A DNA stretch of 64,000 bases from assembly GCA_023410875.1 (NCBI GenBank), contig JAEYPH010000122.1, positions 1-64,000 on the forward strand, read 5' to 3'. Position 1 is the first letter of the stretch. The number at the start of each line of letters is the position of its first letter. Under the pieces are notes generated by a model. It saw only the letters and a list, made by a program, of their open reading frames with translations, did not search any database and was not told the origin of the DNA. Positions 45,092 through 54,035 of this stretch are shown here, piece after piece. The translations under genes and the position numbers were made by a program. Source of the stretch: Bacillota bacterium. Its GTDB lineage: Bacteria > Bacillota > Clostridia > Christensenellales > UMGS416.

Positions 45092-46066
45092 ATGATCAGC
45101 CTGCAAAACATCCAAAAGACCTACCGTGTAGCAAAGAGGGAGGCCGGGCTTGGCCGCGCCGTAAAGGCGCTTTTTTCGCGGGAGTATGAGATCGTTCCCG
45201 CCCTGAACGACATCAGCTTTACGATTCGGGACGGCGAAATGGTCGGCTACATAGGCCCCAACGGCGCCGGAAAAAGCACGACAATCAAGATCATGTGCGG
45301 CGTATTGACGCCGGACAGCGGGTCCTGCGTCGTGGAAGGGCGGACGCCCTGGAAGCAGCGCGTCGCCCATGTCCGCGAAATCGGCGTCGTTTTCGGCCAG
45401 CGCAGCCAGCTCTGGTGGGATGTGCCCGTTGCCGACAGCTTTGAACTAATCCGCGACATATACAAAGTGGATGCAAAGCTCTACCGGCGAAACCTGGACG
45501 AGCTCTCCGCGCTGCTGGATTTGAGCGAGCTGTTGAAAACGCCCGCCCGGAGCCTGAGCCTTGGCCAGCGCATGCGCTGTGAAATCGCGGCTTCATTGCT
45601 GCACAGCCCCAAAACGCTGTTTCTGGACGAGCCGACCATCGGCCTGGACGCGGTTTCCAAGATCGCCGTGCGGCAGTTCATCAAGCGGCTGAACGCCGAA
45701 CGCGGAACCACCGTGATCCTGACAACCCACGACATGCAGGACATCGAGGCGCTGACCGAGCGCATCCTGCTGATCGGCAAAGGCCGGATTCTGCTGGACG
45801 GCAGCCTGGCAGAGCTGAAAAGGCGTTCCTCGGAGCGCAAGACGCTGGTTGTGGAATACCGCGGGGACGCGCCGGAGCTATGCGAGGGTATGACGCTTTG
45901 CGAAGCAAAGGAAGGGCGGCTGGTCATTGCGCTCACTCCGTCAGTGCTGCCGGTATCGGACGCCATCGCCCGCCTGGCCGCGCATACCGAATTGCTGGAC
46001 GTCTCCGTTTCCGGCATCACCGCCGAGGAAATGGTCGCCGCGCTGTACAGGGAGTACCGCATATGA
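45092..46066 (+). CDS. ABC transporter ATP-binding protein (ABC-2 exporter)
   Basis: A 324-residue ATPase with Walker A GPNGAGKST (residues 55-63), signature LSLGQRMRCE and Walker B TLFLDEPTIGLD. A C-terminal extension of about 80 residues follows the ABC core, as in exporters paired with DUF990-type permeases. It is the first of three coupled genes; its stop overlaps the next ATG by four bases. The exported substrate is unknown. The 270-bp stretch upstream holds AT-rich sequence without a gene or a promoter I can place with confidence. Confidence 0.88.
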   Translation: MISLQNIQKTYRVAKREAGLGRAVKALFSREYEIVPALNDISFTIRDGEMVGYIGPNGAGKSTTIKIMCGVLTPDSGSCVVEGRTPWKQRVAHVREIGVVFGQRSQLWWDVPVADSFELIRDIYKVDAKLYRRNLDELSALLDLSELLKTPARSLSLGQRMRCEIAASLLHSPKTLFLDEPTIGLDAVSKIAVRQFIKRLNAERGTTVILTTHDMQDIEALTERILLIGKGRILLDGSLAELKRRSSERKTLVVEYRGDAPELCEGMTLCEAKEGRLVIALTPSVLPVSDAIARLAAHTELLDVSVSGITAEEMVAALYREYRI

Positions 46067-46866
46067 GAATGTATCTGTCGGTGTTCCGGATACGCTTCAT
46101 CAACAACCTGCAATACCGTGCCGTCGTGATCGCACACATCCTTACGAGATTCGCCTGGGGCTTCATGGAGATACTGGCGTTCTCGGCGTTTTACCGCGCC
46201 GACCCCGCCACGTTTCCGATGGAATTCTCCCAGACCGTTTCTTACATATGGATGCAGCAAATTCTGTGGATACTGTTCGCCGTCGTGTTTTCGGACGGTG
46301 AAATTTCCTCCTCCATAGAGAGCGGCTCCATCGCCTATGAGCTCGTTCGGCCCATGAGTTTGTACGGGCGCTGGTTCGCCCAGTCGGCTGCCAACCGCAT
46401 ATCGTTCACGGCGCTGCACTGCGCGCCCGCATTGCTGATTGCGCTCCTCATGCCGGAGCCCTACCGAATGTCGCTGCCGGCCGACGCGGGGTTGTTCTTC
46501 TTGTTTTTGCTGTCGATGGTTCTTGCGCTGTGCGTGGTCGTGGCGTTTGCGATGCTGATGTATGTTACGATGTTCTACACGCTGTCGCACAGGGGCGTCA
46601 GAATCATTGTAACCGCCCTGACGACGTTTTTGTCCGGGGGCGTGGTCCCCCTGCCGTTCTTCCCGGCGCCGGTGCTTGCCGTCGTGGAACTGCTCCCGTT
46701 CGCGGCCATGCAGAACATGCCGCTGCGGATATACAGCGGGAACATCGCCGGCGCGGATGCTTTAAAGGGTATCGCCTTTCAGGTGTTGTGGCTCGCGGCG
46801 CTGTTTCTCCTGGGTCAGCTTGCCATGCGCCGCGCGTTGAAAAAGGTAATTGTGCAGGGAGGCTGA
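46063..46866 (+). CDS. ABC-2 family exporter permease A (DUF990-like)
   Basis: A 267-residue membrane protein with about six hydrophobic helices, starting MRMYLSVFRIRFINNLQYRA. The N-terminal layout and the YIWMQQILW...DGEISSSIESGSIAYELVRP segment match the ABC-2 (PF06182, DUF990) permease family. It forms a heterodimeric export channel with the next gene product, powered by the upstream ATPase. The two permeases are arranged one base apart, which supports a single complex. Confidence 0.82.
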   Translation: MRMYLSVFRIRFINNLQYRAVVIAHILTRFAWGFMEILAFSAFYRADPATFPMEFSQTVSYIWMQQILWILFAVVFSDGEISSSIESGSIAYELVRPMSLYGRWFAQSAANRISFTALHCAPALLIALLMPEPYRMSLPADAGLFFLFLLSMVLALCVVVAFAMLMYVTMFYTLSHRGVRIIVTALTTFLSGGVVPLPFFPAPVLAVVELLPFAAMQNMPLRIYSGNIAGADALKGIAFQVLWLAALFLLGQLAMRRALKKVIVQGG

Positions 46867-46867
46867 T

Positions 46868-47644
46868 ATGAGGCTGTATATGAATTTCCTGGCATTGCAT
46901 TTGAAGAGTCAGATGCAGTATAAGGTGTCTTTCTTGCTGACCACTCTGGGGCAGTTCCTCACGGCGTTCACGGCTTTCTTCGGTATCTATTTCATGTTCA
47001 CGCGGTTCCAAGCCATAGAGAACTTCACCTACGAGCAGGCGCTCCTGTGCTTCGCAGTGGTTGTGATGGCGTTTTCATTGGGGGAGATGGTTGGCGGTGG
47101 ATTCGCGGTCTTCCCGCGGATGCTGGGCAACGGCGAGTTCGACCGCGCACTTGTCCGGCCCAGGAGCGTGCTCCTGCAAGTTCTGGTGCCCAAGATGGAT
47201 TTCACGCGGCTGGGCCTGTTGGCGCAGGCTGTGCTTGTTTTGTGTTATGCGATTCCCAACAGCGGCGTACAGTGGAACGGCGGCAAAGTGCTCACTCTGT
47301 GTCTGATGATATTCAGCGGAAGTGTAATCTTCTTTGGTCTGTTCCTGATCTATGCGGCCTGTTCGTTCTTTACCGTGGATGGCCTGGAATTCTTCCATTT
47401 CTTCACCTACGGAGGGCGTCAGTTCGGCCAATACCCGTTCTCGGTGTATGGAAAAAATATATTGATGTTCCTGACATTCGTGGTTCCGCTGGCACTGTTT
47501 CAATATTACCCGCTGCTGTACTTGTTGGAGAAAGAGCAAAGTGTGTTCTATATGCTCGCGCCATTGCTGGGGCTGCTGTTCCTGCTGCCCAGCTATGGGC
47601 TTTTCCGGTTTGGTCTGAGCCGATACAAATCCACCGGCTCATGA
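46868..47644 (+). CDS. ABC-2 family exporter permease B (DUF990-like)
   Basis: A 258-residue membrane protein related in layout to permease A: MRLYMNFLALHLKSQMQYKVSFLL opens with the same short amphipathic lead, and GNGEFDRALVRPRSVLLQVL corresponds to the SGSIAYELVRPMSLYGRWF segment of its partner. About six membrane helices. AGGGAGG lies before ATG 46868; the upstream in-frame ATG overlaps permease A. It ends nine bases from the convergent HD-GYP gene. Confidence 0.82.
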   Translation: MRLYMNFLALHLKSQMQYKVSFLLTTLGQFLTAFTAFFGIYFMFTRFQAIENFTYEQALLCFAVVVMAFSLGEMVGGGFAVFPRMLGNGEFDRALVRPRSVLLQVLVPKMDFTRLGLLAQAVLVLCYAIPNSGVQWNGGKVLTLCLMIFSGSVIFFGLFLIYAACSFFTVDGLEFFHFFTYGGRQFGQYPFSVYGKNILMFLTFVVPLALFQYYPLLYLLEKEQSVFYMLAPLLGLLFLLPSYGLFRFGLSRYKSTGS

Positions 47645-47653
47645 GCGTTTCTT

Positions 47654-48727
47654 TTACATAGGGAGTATTTCCCTGATTGTCAGGTTCAGTGTGGACGTAT
47701 CTGTGGCCAGGTCAATGCGCTCGGGGCACAGAACGCCGTCGCGGATGACCTGTATGCACGGGCGCAGCGAATAGAGCTCGTAGTTCTTAATGACGATGCC
47801 TGTTACGCCGTTGCTGAGCTTGACACAGGTGCCGATGGGATAGGGGGCCACCTTGCGAATGAAGGCCTTGACGACCCGGGGATCGAACATCGTGTCATAA
47901 CCGCCCAGGATGTATTCGATGGCGTCGGAAGGCAGCATGGCGCGCCGATAAGGCCGGTCGCTGGTCAGCGCGTCGAACACATCGGCCACGCAGATGATGC
48001 GGCCATAGAAGTGGATGTCGTCGCCGCGGGTACCGGTAGGGTAGCCCAGACCGTTGTATTGCTCGTGATGCTGCAGCACCGCCTGCAGCACGTCTTCCTT
48101 CATTTTTGCATGGTCTACGAGATATTTGTAGCCGTATTCCGAGTGGCGGCGCACATCAGCCAGCTCTTCGGGCGACAGGCGGTCCACCTTGTTGATGATT
48201 TTTTTGTCCACAAATACCTTGCCGATGTCATGCACCAGCGCGCCCAGGGCCAGATCGTTGAGATTGTTGCGGTTTAGGCCCAGCACCGTGCCCATCATGA
48301 CCGAGAGCACTGCCACATTGACGCTGTGGCTGAAGGTGTAGTCGTCAAAAGTGCGCAGGTCCACGATGTTGACCATGATGCTGCGGTTGTAGAGAATCTC
48401 ATCCACGATGTCGATGATGACCTTGCTGATCAAATCCAGTTGGGTCTGGGCGCGGTTCTCCTGTCTGCATTCCACGCTGATAAACATGGCCTTGATTTCC
48501 TGGCGGGCCTTGTGCTTCAACGAATCGCTGATGACGTCGGCAACCTCCAGATCGCGGGACAGGTTGTCGATGATGTATACGCCCTGAAAGCCCAGCAGCT
48601 CGATGCGCTTGATCAGCGGTTCACTCAACTGAACGCCCTTGCGCAGCATGACCTTGTGTCCGTTCATTTCCAGATTGGACGCAAGAATCTGGCCGGGTCG
48701 CAGGCAGTTCGTGGGGATGTACCTCAT
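47654..48727 (-). CDS. HD-GYP domain protein, probable cyclic-di-GMP phosphodiesterase
   Basis: A 357-residue protein. The HD-GYP domain (about residues 125-300) has the metal-binding HSVNVAVLS, HDIGK, HHEQYNGLGYP (the GYP signature) and ADVFDALTSDRPYR motifs. The N-terminal 110 residues resemble the segment often preceding HD-GYP domains (LRPGQILASNL...RKGVQLSEPLIKRIELLGFQGVYI). About 60 C-terminal residues form a beta domain. No receiver or membrane domain is present, so the signal it senses is unclear. It probably hydrolyses c-di-GMP or a related cyclic dinucleotide. Confidence 0.9.
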   Translation of the reverse strand: MRYIPTNCLRPGQILASNLEMNGHKVMLRKGVQLSEPLIKRIELLGFQGVYIIDNLSRDLEVADVISDSLKHKARQEIKAMFISVECRQENRAQTQLDLISKVIIDIVDEILYNRSIMVNIVDLRTFDDYTFSHSVNVAVLSVMMGTVLGLNRNNLNDLALGALVHDIGKVFVDKKIINKVDRLSPEELADVRRHSEYGYKYLVDHAKMKEDVLQAVLQHHEQYNGLGYPTGTRGDDIHFYGRIICVADVFDALTSDRPYRRAMLPSDAIEYILGGYDTMFDPRVVKAFIRKVAPYPIGTCVKLSNGVTGIVIKNYELYSLRPCIQVIRDGVLCPERIDLATDTSTLNLTIREILPM

Positions 48728-48855
48728 AATGGCGTACCTCGATGCGTAATACCGTTAATATATACCACGACATGATCAGAAAAAACAGACTTTTGTCGCT
48801 TGTGGACAGCGTCAGCTAGCAGAATGAGTACATAAATCAGCCGTTTACGCCATGC

Positions 48856-48884
48856 TTGCCGATTTTTGACTCTGGGGATATACT
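48856..48884 (+). promoter_or_regulatory. Promoter of the 147-aa unknown protein gene
   Basis: TTGCCG (48856-48861), a 17-base spacer and TATACT (48879-48884). Confidence 0.5.
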
Positions 48885-48931
48885 GGTACATAAATATGCG
48901 GCTTGGGAGCCCTGGGCCGGGAGGAGAGGCC

Positions 48932-49375
48932 ATGACCGAATCGCTGGCGATGATCGTGAACCTGATCGACCATTTCGGCTTCGTGAGTGAGGAGTTTTCG
49001 CTGGACCTGACCAGCTATCGCTACGACCGGAAGAGCTTTGGCAATCTAAACGCGGTGTTCGAGAACAAGGAATTGCGGCTGTGTTTCACGCTGGAAAAGG
49101 GCCAGCTCTATCTGCACGCGGCCTCCAGCGCCCACCCCAACGAGTGGTACAGCCTGCACCGGCTGGTACGCTACCTGGCCCGGCGCGGCGAGACGCTGAG
49201 CGCTGACGATCAGAACACGGACTATTGGCGTTATGGACAGGGGTTGGCCAGCCAGTACGCCGTGGCGGCAGCGCAGCTGCGGCGGGTGCTCAGCCCGCTG
49301 CTGGGGCTGTTCACAGCCCGGGAGCTGGAGATGACCCGGGCAGAGCTGCGCCCCTTTGCCCGCGCGCTGAACTGA
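48932..49375 (+). CDS. Uncharacterised protein (147 aa)
   Basis: I do not recognise this family. The product is soluble, starting MTESLAMIVNLIDHFGFVSEEF. It is mixed in composition, with a central stretch of charged beta-type segments (LRLCFTLEKGQLYLHAASS) and a helical C-terminus (ARELEMTRAELRPFARALN). No cysteine pairs, membrane helix or signal peptide. GGGAGGAGAGG sets the ATG; the longer upstream frame has no site. It is followed 69 bases later by the divergent polysaccharide deacetylase gene. Confidence 0.7.
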   Translation: MTESLAMIVNLIDHFGFVSEEFSLDLTSYRYDRKSFGNLNAVFENKELRLCFTLEKGQLYLHAASSAHPNEWYSLHRLVRYLARRGETLSADDQNTDYWRYGQGLASQYAVAAAQLRRVLSPLLGLFTARELEMTRAELRPFARALN

Positions 49376-49444
49376 CGGCATTGACATATCCAAACCTGCG
49401 GCCACATATACATGCACAGAAAACTGCGCCGGGTGGTGAAGAAC

Positions 49445-50311
49445 ATGCGTGTATATGTGGTGGGCTTGCAGCGCTGGCACGCGATAGCGGCGGCGGCTGT
49501 GGTACTGTTGGCAATCCTGACGGCGGCACTCTGGCCCCGGCCTTCCGCCGGTGAGGGAGGCTACGCCGAGACGTTCTACAGCACGTCGCAGGCGCTGCCG
49601 GTAACGGCCACCGCCGATGAGGGCGCGCTGCTGTGCATCATCATCGACGATTTTGGCAGCGGCCGCGACGGCGTGCGCCAGATGATGGACATAGACGCCC
49701 ACCTGACCTTCGCTGTGCTGCCCTATGGCCCCTTCACGACGCAGGACGCCGAGGCTGCCCACGAGAAGGGTTACGAGGTCATCGTGCACCTGCCCATGGA
49801 GCCCATGCACGGCAGCCTTTCGTGGCTTGGGCCCAACGCGATCCTGTGCAGCCAGGACAGTGACAAGATATCGGCGCTTTCGGCCATGGCGCTGCACAAC
49901 GTGCCCTATGCCGTGGGCGCCAATGTGCACATGGGCAGCAAGGCCAGTGCCGATGGTCGCGTCATGGAGAGCATCCTTAACCAGGTGGCCGCGGCGGACA
50001 TGTTCTTTGTGGACAGCCGTACCGGCGATAAGAGCGTGATACCGGCCATCGCCCAGCAGCTGGCCGTGCCCTGCCTGGAGCGCAATGTGTTTCTGGATGG
50101 GCAGCAGCCCAAGGCTCATGTGCTCAAACAGCTGGCCGTGGCCCGGGACATCGCCCTCAGGCAAGGTTACGCCGTGGCCATCGGCCATGTGGGCATAGAG
50201 GGCGGCCGGGTGACCGCCGAGGCCATCGCCGAATCGCTGCCTGGCTGGAAGGAGGACGGCATCCGCGTGGTGTTCGCCTCGGAGATGTTGGGGATGCTGG
50301 GCGAGCGCTGA
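49445..50311 (+). CDS. Divergent polysaccharide deacetylase family protein
   Basis: A 288-residue protein with an N-terminal membrane anchor (WHAIAAAAVVLLAILTAALW) and an exported domain of the Polysacc_deac_2 family (PF04748, YibQ-like): LLCIIIDDFGSG, LTFAVLPYGPFT, VIVHLPMEPM, GANVHMGSKA and FFVDSRTGDKS are all family segments. These proteins share the NodB fold and probably act on envelope glycans. The start is uncertain: ATG 49445 has GGTGGTGA upstream, while ATG 49412 lacks a clear site. Confidence 0.85.
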   Translation: MRVYVVGLQRWHAIAAAAVVLLAILTAALWPRPSAGEGGYAETFYSTSQALPVTATADEGALLCIIIDDFGSGRDGVRQMMDIDAHLTFAVLPYGPFTTQDAEAAHEKGYEVIVHLPMEPMHGSLSWLGPNAILCSQDSDKISALSAMALHNVPYAVGANVHMGSKASADGRVMESILNQVAAADMFFVDSRTGDKSVIPAIAQQLAVPCLERNVFLDGQQPKAHVLKQLAVARDIALRQGYAVAIGHVGIEGGRVTAEAIAESLPGWKEDGIRVVFASEMLGMLGER

Positions 50312-50362
50312 GGTGAATCAGCGGTGGCCGCGCAGCCATACTAAGGGAAAAAGTATGATGCT

Positions 50363-51085
50363 ATGAAATACCTGAAATGGATACTGATCTCTCTTGTAGC
50401 GTTGATGCTTCTGGGCTACGGCGGTCTGCGGCTGGTGAGCTCGCGGACCTTCCAATTCTTCGGCGGCCTTACGCACCGGGTACCCATGGAGGAAAAGCGC
50501 GTAGCGTTGACCTTTGACGACGGGCCCACGGAGCGGGTGGAATCGCTGCTGGAGTTGCTAGAACAGTTGGACGTCAAGGCAACGTTCTTCCTGGTGGGTT
50601 CGGACATCGAGACATCACCGCAATTGGCCGCAGCGATCGTGCAGGCCGGCCACCAGGTGGGCAGCCACTCCTGGAGCCACAGGCGCATGGTGCTGGTTAC
50701 GCCGGGCTTTGTGCGCGAGGAGCTGAGCAAGACCGACGCCGCCATCTGCGCCGCGGGCTACACCAGGGACATAGCCTTCCGGCCGCCTTACGGCAAGAAA
50801 TTCTTGGCGCTGCCTTGGGTGCTCAGGCAGCAGGGTAAGAAGACCATCACCTGGGACATAGAACCGGAGACCGACAAGGCCACGGCCCAATCCTCCGAGC
50901 GCATCGCCCAGGCGGTGCTGAGCGAGGCTCGACCCGGCTCCATCGTCCTGTTGCACCCGATGTATTCCGACAAGGCTCTGGAGGCACTGCCGGCCATCGT
51001 GGAGGGCCTGCGCGCCCAGGGCTATGAATTCATGACGGTCGATGGCCTGATGGCTTCGGCAGACGCACAAAAGAGTGGAGAATGA
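50363..51085 (+). CDS. Polysaccharide deacetylase (NodB homology domain)
   Basis: A 240-residue envelope enzyme. A single N-terminal hydrophobic helix (WILISLVALMLLGYGGL) anchors or exports it. The NodB domain has ALTFDDGP (metal and catalytic aspartates), SHSWSHRRM, FRPPYGK and a C-terminal SIVLLHP, so it is likely an active N- or O-deacetylase on peptidoglycan or another glycan. It lies 51 bases after the related divergent deacetylase gene and overlaps the next gene by four bases. Confidence 0.9.
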   Translation: MKYLKWILISLVALMLLGYGGLRLVSSRTFQFFGGLTHRVPMEEKRVALTFDDGPTERVESLLELLEQLDVKATFFLVGSDIETSPQLAAAIVQAGHQVGSHSWSHRRMVLVTPGFVREELSKTDAAICAAGYTRDIAFRPPYGKKFLALPWVLRQQGKKTITWDIEPETDKATAQSSERIAQAVLSEARPGSIVLLHPMYSDKALEALPAIVEGLRAQGYEFMTVDGLMASADAQKSGE

Positions 51086-51768
51086 CTGAAGCACCAAACC
51101 CAATCTCGTTCGAGCTGATCCGCGCCAAACGCCGCTCGCTGTCCATCGCCGTGACGGCGCAGGGCAGCGTGGTCGTGCGTGCGCCCATGCGCATGAGCCG
51201 GCGAGACATCGACACGCTGGTACAGGGCAAGCGGCCGTGGATCGAGGAAAAGCAGGCCGAAGCCGCGCGCCGCGCGGCGCTGCACCCCCAGCAAGAGGCC
51301 GCCGCAGGAGAAGAGCTGCTCTACCTGGGCCAACCGCTGCTGCTGGTGTTCAGCGACGCCGTTCGCCGGCCGGAACTGCTGGAGCACACGCTGGCGCTGC
51401 CCCGCGCCTGGCAGGCCCAGGCCGACGCGGCGGTGCGCGCGTGGTACCGGCGGGCGGCGCTGGCACATCTTCGGGAGCGTGTGGCCCACTTCTCCCGGTT
51501 TTATGGCATCCCTTATACCTCGGTGGGCGTCACGTCGGCGCGCCGCCGTTGGGGCTCCTGCAGTGCCGGTGGGCGGCTCAACTTCGCGTGGAGGCTGATC
51601 CTGTGCCCGCCGGACGTCGTGGATTATGTCGTCGTGCATGAGCTGTGCCATGTGCGCGAGCTCAACCATTCGGCGGCCTTCTGGGCGCACGTGGAGGCCA
51701 TTTTGCCCGACTATCGGCGCCGGCTGGCGTGGCTCAAGGAGCACAACGGCATACTGAACCTTTTCTGA
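51082..51768 (+). CDS. YgjP/DUF45-type zinc metallopeptidase
   Basis: A 228-residue M48-related protein of the YgjP-like family. The zinc site HELCHVRELNH (HExxH plus the downstream histidine) and the preceding ARRRWGSCSAGGRLNFAWRLIL are family signatures; family members often sit beside restriction-modification or envelope genes. No signal peptide, so it is cytoplasmic. It overlaps the deacetylase gene by four bases. Its substrate is unknown. Confidence 0.85.
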   Translation: MTEAPNPISFELIRAKRRSLSIAVTAQGSVVVRAPMRMSRRDIDTLVQGKRPWIEEKQAEAARRAALHPQQEAAAGEELLYLGQPLLLVFSDAVRRPELLEHTLALPRAWQAQADAAVRAWYRRAALAHLRERVAHFSRFYGIPYTSVGVTSARRRWGSCSAGGRLNFAWRLILCPPDVVDYVVVHELCHVRELNHSAAFWAHVEAILPDYRRRLAWLKEHNGILNLF

Positions 51769-51792
51769 TACACTTCTAAAGACAACGAAGCA

Positions 51793-51821
51793 TTGACAAT
51801 ATAGCGTTCGTGGCATATACT
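51793..51821 (+). promoter_or_regulatory. Promoter of the zinc-ribbon membrane protein gene
   Basis: TTGACA (51793-51798), a 17-base spacer and TATACT (51816-51821). Confidence 0.75.
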
Positions 51822-51868
51822 GGAAGCAGTGAACGCTGCCGTGGTGGGTGGCGGGGTAGGAGTGTGTC

Positions 51869-52288
51869 ATGGTGAGGTTCTGCAAGGTTCTTGCCGTCAT
51901 CGTCTATGTGCTGGGCTTCATCGTGGGCATTACGAGCTGCAGGGCCACGGTGTACGAGTCGGGCACTTTGCTGGGTATGCTCACCGCGCTGTTCTGTTGG
52001 CTGCTGGCGTTTGTGGGTGGATCGGTGTTCATGGTTCTGGCCCATGTGTTGGAACGCGTAAGTGCTCTGGAAACCTCCCATGGCGACAGCCTCAACGCCG
52101 TGCAAGAGCTGGACGACCAGTTGAAGGCCGTGCGGCGGTCGGTGGGGGGCGAATCGGAGCCCGCGTTGCAGCCGCCGCCGGTGGCCAAGCGCATCGCCCA
52201 GCGGCCGGACACCTGGACGTGTAAAAAGTGCCACGCTGTGAACCAGCGCACGGACCTGACCTGCCGCGATTGCGGCGCTTATCGCTGA
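51869..52288 (+). CDS. Small membrane protein with a C-terminal zinc ribbon (139 aa)
   Basis: Two hydrophobic helices (VLAVIVYVLGFIVGIT and LLGMLTALFCWLLAFVGG) are followed by a coiled-coil-like region (LERVSALETSHGDSLNAVQELDD), a linker, and a C-terminal CKKCHAVNQRTDLTCRDCGAY: two CxxC pairs of a zinc ribbon. I do not recognise a named family. The topology suggests a cytoplasmic zinc ribbon tethered to the membrane. GTAGGAG precedes the ATG, and it has its own promoter. Confidence 0.75.
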   Translation: MVRFCKVLAVIVYVLGFIVGITSCRATVYESGTLLGMLTALFCWLLAFVGGSVFMVLAHVLERVSALETSHGDSLNAVQELDDQLKAVRRSVGGESEPALQPPPVAKRIAQRPDTWTCKKCHAVNQRTDLTCRDCGAYR

Positions 52289-52314
52289 TCCAGGGAAAAT
52301 TCCTTGCGCACTGC

Positions 52315-52343
52315 TTGCCAACCAGATTACTGGGTAATATAAT
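52315..52343 (+). promoter_or_regulatory. Promoter of the T-box-cysS unit
   Basis: TTGCCA (52315-52320), a 17-base spacer and TATAAT (52338-52343). Confidence 0.8.
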
Positions 52344-52349
52344 AGAGCA

Positions 52350-52605
52350 ACAAACAATCGCCGAGGATAAAGTAGAGTACCCTTTGTGCAGCCATCAGAG
52401 AAGCGGGGTCGCCGGCTGAAAGCCCTGCCAGGCAAACAAATGGGGAAGTGCGCTTTGGAGGCTGCCGCCGGAAGGGCCTGTCGGGTCTTTTATGGCGGAC
52501 GGTGCCGCACCGTTAACAGCGGGCCAAAGGTTCGGCATTTAACCGGACGATGTGGAGTGGAACCGCGAAGCTGGCCTTCGCCTCTATGAGGGGCGGAGGC
52601 TTTTT
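52350..52605 (+). ncRNA. T-box leader with a cysteine specifier, upstream of cysS
   Basis: The T-box sequence GAGTGGAACCGCG is at 52555-52567, and a GAAG-TGC segment places TGC (52449-52451) as the cysteine specifier codon. The leader ends in a terminator (about 52574-52605: GCCTTCGCCTC pairing imperfectly with GAGGGGCGGAGGC, then TTTTT). It should raise cysS transcription when tRNA-Cys is uncharged. Confidence 0.87.
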
Positions 52606-52627
52606 GATTGGAAATGGAGGAGCCTCA

Positions 52628-54019
52628 ATGAAGCTGTTCAACACGATGACGCGAAAGAAAGAGGACTTTGTGCCGCTGCACGAGGGCAAGGTCGGCATGT
52701 ATGTGTGCGGGCCCACGGTGTACAACTACATCCATGTGGGCAACGCCCGGCCCATTCTGGTGTTCGACGTGCTGCACCGGTATCTCAAGCACCTGGGATA
52801 CGACGTCAACTTCGTTTCCAACATCACCGACATCGACGACAAGCTGATCAACCGCGCCAAGCTGGAGAACACGACGGTGGAGGCGCTGGCCACACAGTAT
52901 GGGGCTGCTTACTTTGAGGATCTGGCCCGCCTGGGGGCGCTGCCCCCCACCCATACGCCCAAGGCCACCGACCACATCGAGGACATGCTGCAGATCATCG
53001 GCGCGCTGGTGGGCAAGGGCCTGGCCTATGCGCCGGGCAATGGCGACGTGTACTTCGACACCCAGGCGCTGCACGGCTATGGTAAGCTCTCCGGGCAGGA
53101 CATGGAGGAGCTGGAAGCCGGCGCCCGCGTGGAGGTGGACGAAATCAAGCGCCACCCGATGGACTTCGCGCTGTGGAAGGGATACAAACCCGGCGAGCCC
53201 TTCTGGGAATCGCCGTGGGGCCGCGGCCGCCCCGGCTGGCACATCGAGTGCTCGGCTATGGTCATGAAATACCTGGGCGAGACCGCCGACATCCACGCTG
53301 GCGGAGTGGATTTGATCTTCCCTCACCACGAGAACGAGATCGCCCAGAGCGAGGGCGTCACGGGCAAGCCCTTTGCCAACTACTGGCTGCACAACGGCCA
53401 CCTGAACATCGACAACCAGAAGATGAGCAAGTCCTCGGGCAATTTCTTCACACTGCGGGATATCCTGGCCAAGTTCGACGCCGAGGTGCTGCGGCTGTTT
53501 ATGCTGGGCGCCCACTACCGCAGCCCGCTGAACTTCACCTTCGAGCTCATGCAGAACACCGAGAGCGCGTTGGCCCGGCTCTACACCGCCAGAGACAACC
53601 TGACCCATTTGCTTGGTGGAGCGACCGAGGGCGAAGCCGCGCCCGATGAGGCGGCGCGGCAGGCGCTCAGTGACTTCACTGCGGCGCTGGATGACGACCT
53701 GAACACCGCCGACGCCATCGGCGTGTTGTTCGAGTATGTGAAGGGCCTCAACACCCGCTACATCACCGAGGGGGCTCAAGCACAGCCCGCCGAGGTTCGC
53801 GGGGCCCTGCAGACGCTGCTGGCCATGAGCGGAATCCTGGGTCTGCTGCAAAAGAAGGCTGAGGGCATCCCGGCGGACGTGCAGAAGCTTGTGGACGAAC
53901 GCGCCGCCGCACGAAAGAACCGCGACTGGGCCGCAAGCGACCGCCTGCGCGATGAGATCAAAGCTCTTGGATATCTCGTGGAGGACAGCAAGGAAGGGCA
54001 GAAAGTAAGGGTTTTATAA
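52628..54019 (+). CDS. cysS: Cysteinyl-tRNA synthetase
   Basis: A 463-residue class I synthetase that charges tRNA-Cys. YVCGPTVYNYIHVGNARP contains the zinc-binding cysteine and the HIGH-type motif (H-V-G-N), WHIECSAM and FPHHENEIAQSE supply further zinc ligands, and KMSKSSGNF is the KMSKS loop. GGAGGAGCC precedes ATG 52628; longer in-frame starts fall inside the T-box terminator. It is controlled by that T-box. A structured-RNA candidate follows its stop within 20 bases. Confidence 0.96.
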   Translation: MKLFNTMTRKKEDFVPLHEGKVGMYVCGPTVYNYIHVGNARPILVFDVLHRYLKHLGYDVNFVSNITDIDDKLINRAKLENTTVEALATQYGAAYFEDLARLGALPPTHTPKATDHIEDMLQIIGALVGKGLAYAPGNGDVYFDTQALHGYGKLSGQDMEELEAGARVEVDEIKRHPMDFALWKGYKPGEPFWESPWGRGRPGWHIECSAMVMKYLGETADIHAGGVDLIFPHHENEIAQSEGVTGKPFANYWLHNGHLNIDNQKMSKSSGNFFTLRDILAKFDAEVLRLFMLGAHYRSPLNFTFELMQNTESALARLYTARDNLTHLLGGATEGEAAPDEAARQALSDFTAALDDDLNTADAIGVLFEYVKGLNTRYITEGAQAQPAEVRGALQTLLAMSGILGLLQKKAEGIPADVQKLVDERAAARKNRDWAASDRLRDEIKALGYLVEDSKEGQKVRVL

Positions 54020-54035
54020 GGTTGACGTGTGGCCT

